From positions 1,116,001 to 1,180,000 of the forward strand of contig NZ_JARKMR010000001.1 of the NCBI RefSeq assembly GCF_029350975.1: a DNA stretch of 64,000 nt, read 5' to 3'. The DNA comes from Maribacter zhoushanensis (GTDB lineage Bacteria > Bacteroidota > Bacteroidia > Flavobacteriales > Flavobacteriaceae). A program made the translations under genes and the position numbers. Positions 55,100 to 63,445 of this stretch are shown here, piece by piece. The notes under the pieces are model-generated. The model had not been told where the DNA came from. It saw nothing but the letters and a program-made list of their open reading frames with translations, and made no database searches. The stretch's first letter is position 1; every line of letters begins with the position of its first letter.

Positions 55100-55558
55100 A
55101 TGCGCAAGAAAATAGATTCCGTTTTAGGCAAGACGCTGGTACTAATTATGTCCGTCATGGTCATCAATGTACTTTGGCAAGTTTTCACAAGATACGTTAC
55201 TGGTAACCCTAGTTCATTTACAGATGAGCTAGCGCGTTTTCTAATGATCTGGATAGGAGTATTGGGAGCTGCTTATGTTTCTGGTAGAAATTTACATGTA
55301 GCCATAGATATTCTACCTCTTAGGCAAAGTAAAAAAACACAGAAAAAATTAAAGATAATCGTTACCATATTGATTATCCTATTTGTTTTGTTCGCTTTTG
55401 TGATAGGTGGTTCAAGGCTAGTGTATATCTCTTATGTTTTAGGGCAACAATCGCCAGCATTACAATTACCCTTGGCTGTCGTTTATCTCATTATTCCTAT
55501 TAGCGGCTTATTGATTATGTACTATAAAATTTCTGACTTAAAACATATGAACTCATGA
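55100..55558 (+). CDS. TRAP transporter small permease (DctQ type)
   Basis: A 152-residue membrane subunit with four hydrophobic segments and the family block FTRYVTGNPSSFTDELARFLMIWIGVLGAAYVSG, here about residues 27-60. DctQ pairs with DctM to form the sodium-driven TRAP carrier. Its stop overlaps the start of the large subunit by 4 bases (ATGA), typical of coupled translation. Confidence 0.92.
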   Translation: MRKKIDSVLGKTLVLIMSVMVINVLWQVFTRYVTGNPSSFTDELARFLMIWIGVLGAAYVSGRNLHVAIDILPLRQSKKTQKKLKIIVTILIILFVLFAFVIGGSRLVYISYVLGQQSPALQLPLAVVYLIIPISGLLIMYYKISDLKHMNS

Positions 55559-56853
55559 TGGAGCATTTACCAATTATCGTTTTAGTACTAAGCTTCATAT
55601 GCTTACTGTCCATTGGTACTCCCGTCGCTTGGAGTATAGCAATTTCATCGCTATTGACCATGTTGGTTAGTATACCTGCAATGCCTGCATTTACCACGGT
55701 ATCTCAAAGAATGGCAACAGGTTTGGATAGTTTTGCCTTGTTGGCGATTCCGTTTTTTGTATTGTCAGGGGAACTTATGAATAAGGGCGGTATAGCCCAT
55801 AGGCTCATTGCATTTGCAAAGACTCTTGTAGGTTCTTTTCCTGGCGGGTTGGCATTAATTAACGTGATAGCAGCTATGTTAATGGGAGCTATTGCTGGCT
55901 CTGCAATGGCATCGGCATCTGCTATGGGTAGTATCTTAGGTCCGGAGATGGAAAAGGAAGGATACTCCAAGGAATTTGGAGCAGCGGTTAATATCACTTC
56001 TGCAACTACAGGTCTAATTATACCGCCAAGTAATGTGTTAATAGTATATTCTTTAGCTAGTGGAGGTGCATCTATAGCCGCACTGTTTTTAGCAGGATAT
56101 ATTCCTGGAATAATGACAGGGTTGTTTCTTATGATCGTAGCGGCTTTTTGGGCAAAAAAGAAGAAGTATAAAGTAGGCAAGCGAAGTAGTTTAAAAGAAG
56201 TGGGAAAAACCTTTATAGATGCCTTGCCAAGTCTTTTTATGCTTGTAGTTGTTATAGGCGGTATTGTTACGGGAATATTCACCGCAACAGAAGCTTCTGC
56301 CATTGCAGTATTGTATAGTCTGATTTTAGGTTTTATATATAAGGAAATTACATTGCCTAAATTGCCCCAAATTTTATTGGATTCTTCTGCTACCACGGCA
56401 ATTGTAATGTTGTTGATAGGATCATCAATGTGTATGTCATGGGCTTTATCGTATGAAAACATTCCGCAGGATATTAGTACAGGACTTTTAAGTTTAAGTG
56501 ATAATAAAATTGTCATTCTTTTAATTATCAACTTACTATTATTGTTCGTGGGTATATTTATGGATATGACACCTGCTGTATTAATCTTTACACCTATTTT
56601 TCTACCTGTTGTAACCAAATTAGGATTAGACCCTGTGCATTTTGGAATTATCATGGTACTTAATCTTTGTATCGGGTTATGTACACCACCCGTTGGCTCT
56701 GTTTTGTTTGTTGGGGTTGGTGTGGCTAAAACTACTATTGAAAAGGTGTTTAAGCCTTTATTACCACTATTCATAGCAATGATTATAGCACTTTTCTTGG
56801 TTACTTATATCCCACAATTAAGCTTGTGGTTGCCAAGCTTGTTCAATTTATAA
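55555..56853 (+). CDS. TRAP transporter large permease (DctM type)
   Basis: The 432-residue membrane carrier has about twelve hydrophobic segments. GTPVAWSIAISSL, FVLSGELMNKGGIAHRLIAFA, AIAGSAMASASAMGSI and IIPPSNVLIVYS are conserved DctM blocks, and LNLCIGLCTPPVGSVLFVG near the C-terminus is the second half's signature. With the two preceding proteins it forms a complete TRAP transporter, presumably for galacturonate. Confidence 0.95.
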   Translation: MMEHLPIIVLVLSFICLLSIGTPVAWSIAISSLLTMLVSIPAMPAFTTVSQRMATGLDSFALLAIPFFVLSGELMNKGGIAHRLIAFAKTLVGSFPGGLALINVIAAMLMGAIAGSAMASASAMGSILGPEMEKEGYSKEFGAAVNITSATTGLIIPPSNVLIVYSLASGGASIAALFLAGYIPGIMTGLFLMIVAAFWAKKKKYKVGKRSSLKEVGKTFIDALPSLFMLVVVIGGIVTGIFTATEASAIAVLYSLILGFIYKEITLPKLPQILLDSSATTAIVMLLIGSSMCMSWALSYENIPQDISTGLLSLSDNKIVILLIINLLLLFVGIFMDMTPAVLIFTPIFLPVVTKLGLDPVHFGIIMVLNLCIGLCTPPVGSVLFVGVGVAKTTIEKVFKPLLPLFIAMIIALFLVTYIPQLSLWLPSLFNL

Positions 56854-56867
56854 TATAGTTAAAGGGT

Positions 56868-58310
56868 ATGCAGCAATTAAATAGAAAGAACCTTAGTATT
56901 TCTAAACGGTTACCTATTAAAATAGTACAATTTGGTGAAGGTAATTTTCTAAGGGCTTTTGTAGAATTTGCCATTCAGACATTAAATTCTGAAGTTGATT
57001 TTAATGCAGGTATTGCAGTGGTACAACCTATTGAAAAAGGTTTAGTTTCTATGTTGAACCAGCAAGATGGGCTTTATACATTATTTACAAAAGGTCTGGA
57101 GAATGGTGTTGAGGTGGAGGAAAAAGAATTGATTACCAATATAGTGACTGGTATTAATCCTTATTTAAATTTCAGTGATTTTATGGCTTTGGCAAGAGAG
57201 CCCGAGCTTGAGTTTGTAATCTCCAATACTACGGAAGCCGGAATATCATTTATTGAAAAGGATGAGTTTAGTAGTACGCCTCCAAGTTCTTTTCCTGCCA
57301 AATTGACCAAATTACTTTACGAACGTTTTACCTATTTCAATGGGTCACATCAAAAAGGTTTAGCTATTATACCATGTGAACTTATTAATCATAATGCAGA
57401 TACATTAAAGAAAATTGTACTTGAATATATTTCTTTATGGAAGCTGTCATCAGAATTTAAAGATTGGGTTCTGGATTCTTGTACTTTTCATAATACCTTG
57501 GTAGATCGTATTGTACCTGGGTACCCTAAAGATCAAATAGCTGAATATAACGCTCAGTTAGATTATCATGATGATTTAATAGTTAGTGCCGAAACTTTTT
57601 TTCTTTGGGTAATAGAAGGTGATGAAAAATTGAAAAAGAAGTTGCCCTTTCATAAAACGAACTTAGACGTTAAGATTGTCAAAAATATGCAGCCCTTTCG
57701 TACTAGAAAGGTTAGGATTTTAAATGGTGCACATACTGCCATGGTGCCATTTTCTATTTTGTTCGGTAATGATACCGTAAAAGAAACTATTGACGACAAC
57801 TTCACGGGAGCGTTTATACAATCTCTTGTGTTCGATGAAATAATTGCTACCCTAGATATGGAGCAAGATGAATTATATGATTTTGCAAATGACGTTTTTG
57901 ATCGATTTAGAAATCCGTTTATAAAACATCAGTTAGCAAGTATAGCTTTGAACTCAATATCTAAATTTAAAGTAAGGGTGCTTCCTAGCCTACTAAAGTA
58001 TATAGAAATAAAAGGTGCTTTGCCTAATAAGATAGTATTCGCGTTTGCTTGTTTAATTCGTTTTTACAAAGGTGATTTTAATGGAAATAGATTACCTGTC
58101 AATGATGATGAGAATATAGTTTTAGAAATGGTACTTATTTGGAAATCAAGGTCTTTACACGAAGTAGTGGCTAAAATTTTGGGTAAAGAAGATTATTGGG
58201 GACAAGATTTGAACAGCATAGAAAATCTTGGTAATGCCATAACAAATTATATAAAGTTCATTGAGGAATTTGGAATTGAAGAAGGGTTTTTACAATCAAT
58301 ACAGCAGTAA
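56868..58310 (+). CDS. uxaB: Tagaturonate reductase (altronate oxidoreductase)
   Basis: This 480-residue NAD-dependent enzyme of the mannitol dehydrogenase family reduces tagaturonate to altronate. The N-terminus IVQFGEGNFLRAFVEFAI carries the Rossmann start, followed by FVISNTTEAGI. KVRILNGAHTAMVP contains the catalytic Lys-Asn-His block. Length matches E. coli UxaB (about 480). Mannonate oxidoreductase UxuB is the main alternative; N-terminal sequence and UxaA next door favour UxaB. Confidence 0.94.
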   Translation: MQQLNRKNLSISKRLPIKIVQFGEGNFLRAFVEFAIQTLNSEVDFNAGIAVVQPIEKGLVSMLNQQDGLYTLFTKGLENGVEVEEKELITNIVTGINPYLNFSDFMALAREPELEFVISNTTEAGISFIEKDEFSSTPPSSFPAKLTKLLYERFTYFNGSHQKGLAIIPCELINHNADTLKKIVLEYISLWKLSSEFKDWVLDSCTFHNTLVDRIVPGYPKDQIAEYNAQLDYHDDLIVSAETFFLWVIEGDEKLKKKLPFHKTNLDVKIVKNMQPFRTRKVRILNGAHTAMVPFSILFGNDTVKETIDDNFTGAFIQSLVFDEIIATLDMEQDELYDFANDVFDRFRNPFIKHQLASIALNSISKFKVRVLPSLLKYIEIKGALPNKIVFAFACLIRFYKGDFNGNRLPVNDDENIVLEMVLIWKSRSLHEVVAKILGKEDYWGQDLNSIENLGNAITNYIKFIEEFGIEEGFLQSIQQ

Positions 58311-58321
58311 ATAGAACTATA

Positions 58322-59938
58322 ATGCAAAAAAAAATCATAAAAGTACAAGCTGGTGATAACGTAGTAATGGCACTGACTAATTTAAAGAAAAATGAACATG
58401 TCATTTTCAACAAAGAAACGCTTGTAGTTTTATCTGATACAAAGGCAAAGCACAAAATTGCATATGTAGATTTTGAGGTAGATGATTCTATTATTATGTA
58501 TGGTGTTTTGGTAGGTAAAGCAGTTGCACCGATTAAAAAAGGTGATGTTTTGACGACCGAAAATGTAAAACACCAAAGTGAAAAAGTATTGGCTAAAACC
58601 AAAACAATAACGTGGACCCCACCAGATATTTCTAATTGGAAAAATAGAACTTTTATGGGGTATCATAGATCAGACGGACAAGTGGGTACTAAAAATGTTT
58701 GGCTATTTTTTCCTTTAGTGTTTTGCGAGAATAGAAATATTGAAGTGCTGAAAAATGTTTTTGAAAAAGAATTACATATTGGTAAAGAACATAAGCAAAG
58801 ACAGTTGTTAAGAAACCTAGTGCTAGGTAATGATATAGATTTTAACGATTCAAAAGCTCAAGAGTTAGAACAGACATTTAATAATATAGATGTAAAATTT
58901 ATTACACACCAAGGTGGTTGTGGGGGTATTCGTCAAGATGCTCAAACTTTAGCTAAATTATTGGCAGGGTACGTTAAAAACCCCAATGTAGCGGGTGCTA
59001 CTGTATTAAGTCTCGGGTGTCAAAATTTGCAAATCGAGATTTTTAATAATGCCTTAAAAGAGATTGATTCCAAGCTTGATAAACCAATTTTAATATATGA
59101 TCAACAGCAAGTAGGTACTGTAGACGATTTATTGAACAATATCATCAAAGATTCATTTAAAGGTATAAAAGCTGCGAATTCTATCAAAAGGAAACCGGCA
59201 CCGCTTTCCAAACTAAAATTAGGATTGGAATGTGGAGGTTCTGATGGTTTTTCCGGTATTTCAGCAAATCCTGCTTTGGGCTATGCCTCTGATATTTTAG
59301 CGGCTGTAGGTGGATCTCCTATATTATCTGAGTTTCCAGAGCTATGCGGAGTAGAACAAGAATTGGTAAATAGATGTGTGAATAATACAGATGCGGAAAG
59401 GTTTATTGATTTAATGAAAGCGTATGAAGCTTCTGTCGAAGCTGCAGGGTCAGGTTTTGACATGAATCCTTCACCTGGTAATATTAAAGACGGATTAATA
59501 ACTGACGCCATGAAATCTGCGGGCGCTGCAAAAAAAGGGGGAACTTCTCCTGTTGAGGCAGTGCTGGACTATGGCGAGTATGTTACCTTACCTGGTTTAA
59601 ACCTACTTTGTACTCCGGGTAATGATGTAGAAAGTACCACGGGTATGGTTGGGTCCGGTGCCAGTATTGTTGTTTTTACCACAGGTTTAGGTACACCTAC
59701 AGGAAACCCTATTGCTCCTGTTTTAAAAGTTTCTTCTAATTCTGAATTGGCGAAACGAATGTCAGATATTATCGATATTGATACCGGGGTTATAATTAGA
59801 GGGGAAAAGACCATTGAGGAAATGGGAGAAGAAATTCTAGAATATGTTATTCAGGTCGCTAGTGGTGAAAAAGATGCAAAATCAGCTGTTTTAGGTCAAG
59901 ACGATTTTATTCCTTGGAAGAGGGGAGTATCTCTCTAA
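58322..59938 (+). CDS. uxaA: Altronate dehydratase
   Basis: This 538-residue enzyme dehydrates altronate to 2-keto-3-deoxygluconate. A SAF domain (about 1-95, with AVAPIKKGDVLTTENV) precedes the large catalytic part: GYHRSDGQVGTKNVW, THQGGCGGIRQDAQ, LSLGCQNLQIE, ECGGSDGFSGISANPALG and CTPGNDVESTTGMVGSG. Cys and His residues for the iron site are present. Last operon gene; the convergent LacI-family gene ends 13 bases on, with no terminator visible. Confidence 0.95.
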   Translation: MQKKIIKVQAGDNVVMALTNLKKNEHVIFNKETLVVLSDTKAKHKIAYVDFEVDDSIIMYGVLVGKAVAPIKKGDVLTTENVKHQSEKVLAKTKTITWTPPDISNWKNRTFMGYHRSDGQVGTKNVWLFFPLVFCENRNIEVLKNVFEKELHIGKEHKQRQLLRNLVLGNDIDFNDSKAQELEQTFNNIDVKFITHQGGCGGIRQDAQTLAKLLAGYVKNPNVAGATVLSLGCQNLQIEIFNNALKEIDSKLDKPILIYDQQQVGTVDDLLNNIIKDSFKGIKAANSIKRKPAPLSKLKLGLECGGSDGFSGISANPALGYASDILAAVGGSPILSEFPELCGVEQELVNRCVNNTDAERFIDLMKAYEASVEAAGSGFDMNPSPGNIKDGLITDAMKSAGAAKKGGTSPVEAVLDYGEYVTLPGLNLLCTPGNDVESTTGMVGSGASIVVFTTGLGTPTGNPIAPVLKVSSNSELAKRMSDIIDIDTGVIIRGEKTIEEMGEEILEYVIQVASGEKDAKSAVLGQDDFIPWKRGVSL

Positions 59939-59951
59939 TGAGCACTTAAAA

Positions 59952-60974
59952 CTACTGTTTTTTACTTGAAGATTTTCTTATGATCAACTTAGCGGGTAAT
60001 ACAACATCTTGGTGCAGTTGTACATCTTGTCTATTTTCAATCTGATCTAAAAATACTTTAGCCGCCATCTTTCCCATTTCTACGGGTGATTGATCTACAG
60101 AGCTGATAGATGGCTCCAAAAACTGAGTAAAAGGTTCATTACTAAAACCTACAACACTGACATCTTCGGGTATTTTTATTGATTTGCTTTGTAAATATTT
60201 TACGGCACCTAATAAACCGTTATCCGTAGAAGAGAAAATAGCATCTGGTGGTATAGGTAGTTTCATGAGTTTTTCGGCAGCTTCTTCACCTGCTTGCATA
60301 TTACTTTTTAGTGTAATTACATAATCACTATTATAGGCCATACCATGTTTTAGAAGAGCATCTTTATAACCGTTAAATCGTTTGTTATATAATTCAATAT
60401 TTTGATTTACATTAAAATGGGCTATTCTTTTACAACCTTGGTTTATTAAATGTTCAGTAGCATCAAACCCTCCTTGGTAATCATCTATGGTTACCGTGCT
60501 TATACCATCAAAATTTAAAACACGATCAAAAAATATAAACGGTGACGATTTTTTTAAAACTTGATTTAATTGATTTTTATTCTCGTTTGTAAATGAGGTG
60601 GAAACAAGAATGCCATCTACCTGTGCATTTATTAAATTTTGAATAATTTTCTTTTCACGATCACTTTCTTCGTGGGTTTGGGAAATAATAACATGAAAGC
60701 CTTTAGGGTAGAGTTCTTCTTCAATGCCTCTAATGACCGAAGCAAAAAAGTTTTTATTGATAAACGGTACAACCACACCTACATTATTGCTCTTGCCACT
60801 CTTAAGAGCAACAGCAAGTCTATTTTGTTTGTAATTTAATTTTTCGGCAGTAGCGAGAACTAAATCGCGCGTTTTTTCACTTATTTTAGGGTTGTTGTTT
60901 AAAGCCCTAGATACAGTAGCTGCAGTAATTTTCAGCTCTTTCGCAATATCATAAATGGTGGCTTTCTTGCTCAT
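59952..60974 (-). CDS. LacI family transcriptional regulator
   Basis: A 340-residue repressor with an N-terminal helix-turn-helix (TIYDIAKELKITAATVSRALN, residues 5-25), a hinge (NRLAVALKSGKSNNVG) and a periplasmic-binding-like effector domain (VVVPFINKNFFASVIRGIEEEL, GVVGFSNEPFTQFLEPSIS). It is convergent with the uxa operon. The operator-like palindrome 7.5 kb away at the operon promoter suits this protein, so it probably represses the operon until galacturonate or a derived acid binds. The effector is unproven. Confidence 0.93.
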   Translation of the reverse strand: MSKKATIYDIAKELKITAATVSRALNNNPKISEKTRDLVLATAEKLNYKQNRLAVALKSGKSNNVGVVVPFINKNFFASVIRGIEEELYPKGFHVIISQTHEESDREKKIIQNLINAQVDGILVSTSFTNENKNQLNQVLKKSSPFIFFDRVLNFDGISTVTIDDYQGGFDATEHLINQGCKRIAHFNVNQNIELYNKRFNGYKDALLKHGMAYNSDYVITLKSNMQAGEEAAEKLMKLPIPPDAIFSSTDNGLLGAVKYLQSKSIKIPEDVSVVGFSNEPFTQFLEPSISSVDQSPVEMGKMAAKVFLDQIENRQDVQLHQDVVLPAKLIIRKSSSKKQ

Positions 60975-61049
60975 AAAAAAGTGTAGAACGAATTTACGAT
61001 TATTGAACCATAAATTGTTTCTACAGGTGACTTAAAATAATAACGGAGG

Positions 61050-61742
61050 TTAAATTTTAAAACAGAAACCTTCTTCTAACTTCTTTTGATATTTGTCTTC
61101 ATCAAATTCAAATAAGAAGGCGCCTTTTTTAGATGAACTCATATCTTTTTCATTCAATTTATTTAAAAGGTCAAAAGAATTGAATTTGTTTATGAAATTT
61201 CTTTTATCCAATTCAATATCTAAAATAGCCTCGTACATTTTTTGAAGTTGACGCATGGTAAACTTTTCGGGTAGGAGTTCAAATCCAATGGGTTTGTTAG
61301 ATATTCTGTTGCGTAGTAAAGTAAGCGCATCCTTTACCATCTTATTATGGTCAAAAATTAAACTGGGCATATCTTTAATGTCAAACCATTTTATAGGATT
61401 TTCTTTCAAAAGATCTTTGCAATGATGTGCTACATCTATAAGTGCAAAATAGGTTACCGAAATAGTTCTTTCCTTAGGGTCACGATCTATCTTGGAGTAG
61501 GAGTGAACTTGTTCCATATAAATATTATTAAGACCTGTTAGTCGCTTAAGAATTCTAGAGGCTGCATCATTTAAATTTTCTTTCTGCTTTAGAAAGCCAC
61601 CAATAAGAGACCATTCACCTTTTGCGGGTTCAAAATCTCTTTCCACAAGTAGAATTTTTAATTCTTCTTGGTAAAATCCAAATATTATGCAATCTACAGC
61701 AAGCAAGACTTTGTCTTCTTTACAATACCTATTTAAACCCAT
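61050..61742 (-). CDS. Nudix-fold transcriptional regulator (NrtR/AraR-like)
   Basis: A 230-residue regulator with an N-terminal Nudix fold (LAVDCIIFGFYQEELKILLVERD, then KGEWSLIGGFLKQKENLNDA) and a C-terminal winged helix (ELLPEKFTMRQLQKMYEAILD, residues about 150-220). The Nudix box is degenerate: the REUxEE glutamates are replaced in SRILKRL, so hydrolysis is unlikely and sugar sensing likely. Related proteins control arabinose and other sugar genes in Bacteroidetes. It is divergent from the aldose epimerase gene, its best candidate target. Confidence 0.88.
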   Translation of the reverse strand: MGLNRYCKEDKVLLAVDCIIFGFYQEELKILLVERDFEPAKGEWSLIGGFLKQKENLNDAASRILKRLTGLNNIYMEQVHSYSKIDRDPKERTISVTYFALIDVAHHCKDLLKENPIKWFDIKDMPSLIFDHNKMVKDALTLLRNRISNKPIGFELLPEKFTMRQLQKMYEAILDIELDKRNFINKFNSFDLLNKLNEKDMSSSKKGAFLFEFDEDKYQKKLEEGFCFKI

Positions 61743-62195
61743 GTTCCAATTTTAGCAGGTCTAAAATAGCAAGTTTCTTCGGAATTGGTTTTTTAAAATA
61801 TTAAAATACAACTAGATTTTAATACTACAGTAGTCTATTTTATAGGCTGTTATCGTTATTTGTAGGTTTTATAAAAACAATTATAAGTGTAAAATATATA
61901 ACTTGATAAAAGCACGTCACTGGTATATAAATATAGGGCTGAGGATAACTGTTTGTGTATATTTTCCTGTTAATTATTTATGTTAATCGTATTTGTTTTC
62001 CTTTTTTCTGAACAAGTAAAATACTGGGAATGTTTTCAAACAATTTATTTTTTAACATTGAATGTTTATATAATTTTAGCGTTTGACTATAAATTGTTGT
62101 AATAATATATGGGTTGTAAAATTTTTAAAAATCATATAATTAATTTTTGTTAATATTTGATTTTTTGGTAATTTTTTTACACTAATTAAGTGAAT
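61743..62195. other. Intergenic region between the Nudix regulator and galM
   Basis: 453 bases, very AT-rich, between divergent genes. It contains the palindrome at 62054-62066 but no -7 box with a TTG at 19 bases that I could find, and no RNA gene. Confidence 0.5.
62054..62066. promoter_or_regulatory. Palindrome, candidate sugar-regulator operator
   Basis: AACATT-G-AATGTT is a perfect 13-base odd palindrome in the divergent regulatory region; it may be an operator for the Nudix regulator or chance. Confidence 0.35.
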
Positions 62196-63293
62196 ATGAT
62201 AAACAGTGTAGATGATAGTTTGCCAAGATTTATAACTATAGAAAAAAGCCTTTATGGCAATTCTTCTTCTAATTTAGATGTTGAGTTGTTTAAACTTAAA
62301 ATAATTGGGGGTATAGAAGTATGTATTATTACATATGGTGGTAGAATAACATCTATTAAAACGTTGGATAGAAATGGAAATTTAGACAACGTTGTACTTT
62401 CTTTTTCTAATTTGGAATTGTATGAAAATGATAATCCTTTTTTTGGTGCATTAATTGGTCGTTATGGCAACAGAATTGCCAATGGAAAATTTAGCTTGGA
62501 TGGAGAGGAATATATATTGGCAAAAAATAATGGGCAAAATTCTTTACACGGAGGGGCTAAAGGATTTGACAAAGTAATTTGGAAAGTAGAAGAAGTAAAA
62601 GAATCATCCACATACGTATCCTTGAAATTAAGTTATTTAAGTAAGGATAAGGAAGAAGGTTTTCCCGGTAATTTAAAAACTACGGTTACATACACCTTAC
62701 ACACAAATAATAGTTTACACATTTTGTATGAAGCAACTACAGACAAAACCACCGTTGTCAATTTAACCCAACACTCTTATTTTAATCTATCTGGCGATTT
62801 CACAAAAAGTATTGTAGACCATGAAGTGAAAATTGAGGCAGATAAATTTGTTCCCGTAGATACATCTTTGATACCAACAGGTGAATTAGTACCCGTTGAT
62901 AATACGCCTTTTGATTTTAGAACTGCTACACTAGTAGGTAATGTTATTGATAAGGAGCATAGGCAAATTGAAATTGCCGGTGGCTTTGATCATTGTTGGG
63001 TTTTAAATGAAGCAGCAACAGGTTATCGTTCTGTTGCCACTGCTTATCATGCCGCAACTGGTAGAGTAATAGAAGTCCTAACTGATCAAACGGGTATGCA
63101 ATTTTATACCGGTAATTTTTTAAACGGAACATTACCCATGCCAAATGGTGGTGTTTATAAAAAAAGAAGCGGATTCTGTTTGGAGACACAACACTTTCCT
63201 GATTCACCCAACCAATCGCAATTTCCTAGTACTACTCTTGGTGCAGGAGAAAAATATATGACTAGGACAACGTTTAAATTCTCTGTTGAATAG
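62196..63293 (+). CDS. galM: Aldose 1-epimerase (mutarotase)
   Basis: This 365-residue cytosolic enzyme interconverts the alpha and beta forms of aldoses. FGALIGRYGNRIANGKFSLDG, NSLHGGAKGFDKVIW, NLTQHSYFNLSG (catalytic His), GGFDHCWVL and the C-terminal CLETQHFPDSPN with the catalytic Glu are all there. Residues 1-20 are variable. ATG at 62196 is chosen; a GTG at 62190 would add two residues. It lacks a signal peptide. Divergent from the Nudix regulator; physiological sugar unknown. Confidence 0.93.
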   Translation: MINSVDDSLPRFITIEKSLYGNSSSNLDVELFKLKIIGGIEVCIITYGGRITSIKTLDRNGNLDNVVLSFSNLELYENDNPFFGALIGRYGNRIANGKFSLDGEEYILAKNNGQNSLHGGAKGFDKVIWKVEEVKESSTYVSLKLSYLSKDKEEGFPGNLKTTVTYTLHTNNSLHILYEATTDKTTVVNLTQHSYFNLSGDFTKSIVDHEVKIEADKFVPVDTSLIPTGELVPVDNTPFDFRTATLVGNVIDKEHRQIEIAGGFDHCWVLNEAATGYRSVATAYHAATGRVIEVLTDQTGMQFYTGNFLNGTLPMPNGGVYKKRSGFCLETQHFPDSPNQSQFPSTTLGAGEKYMTRTTFKFSVE

Positions 63294-63445
63294 GGAGAAT
63301 CTTGTAAGATTAATTTGATGCTATCTTTAAAATGACTTGTGGTATACTATAAGTTATAAGAAGATATCTTGTGCTAGTAATCTTGGTTATTGCGATAATT
63401 ATAGTAGACAAAGTCAGATATATTTACACAACTAAATATAACGTT

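Noticed and set aside
55704-56774. A 356-codon open frame antisense to the TRAP large permease
   Set aside because: A shadow of a long hydrophobic gene with clear family motifs on the plus strand; its own composition has no domain.
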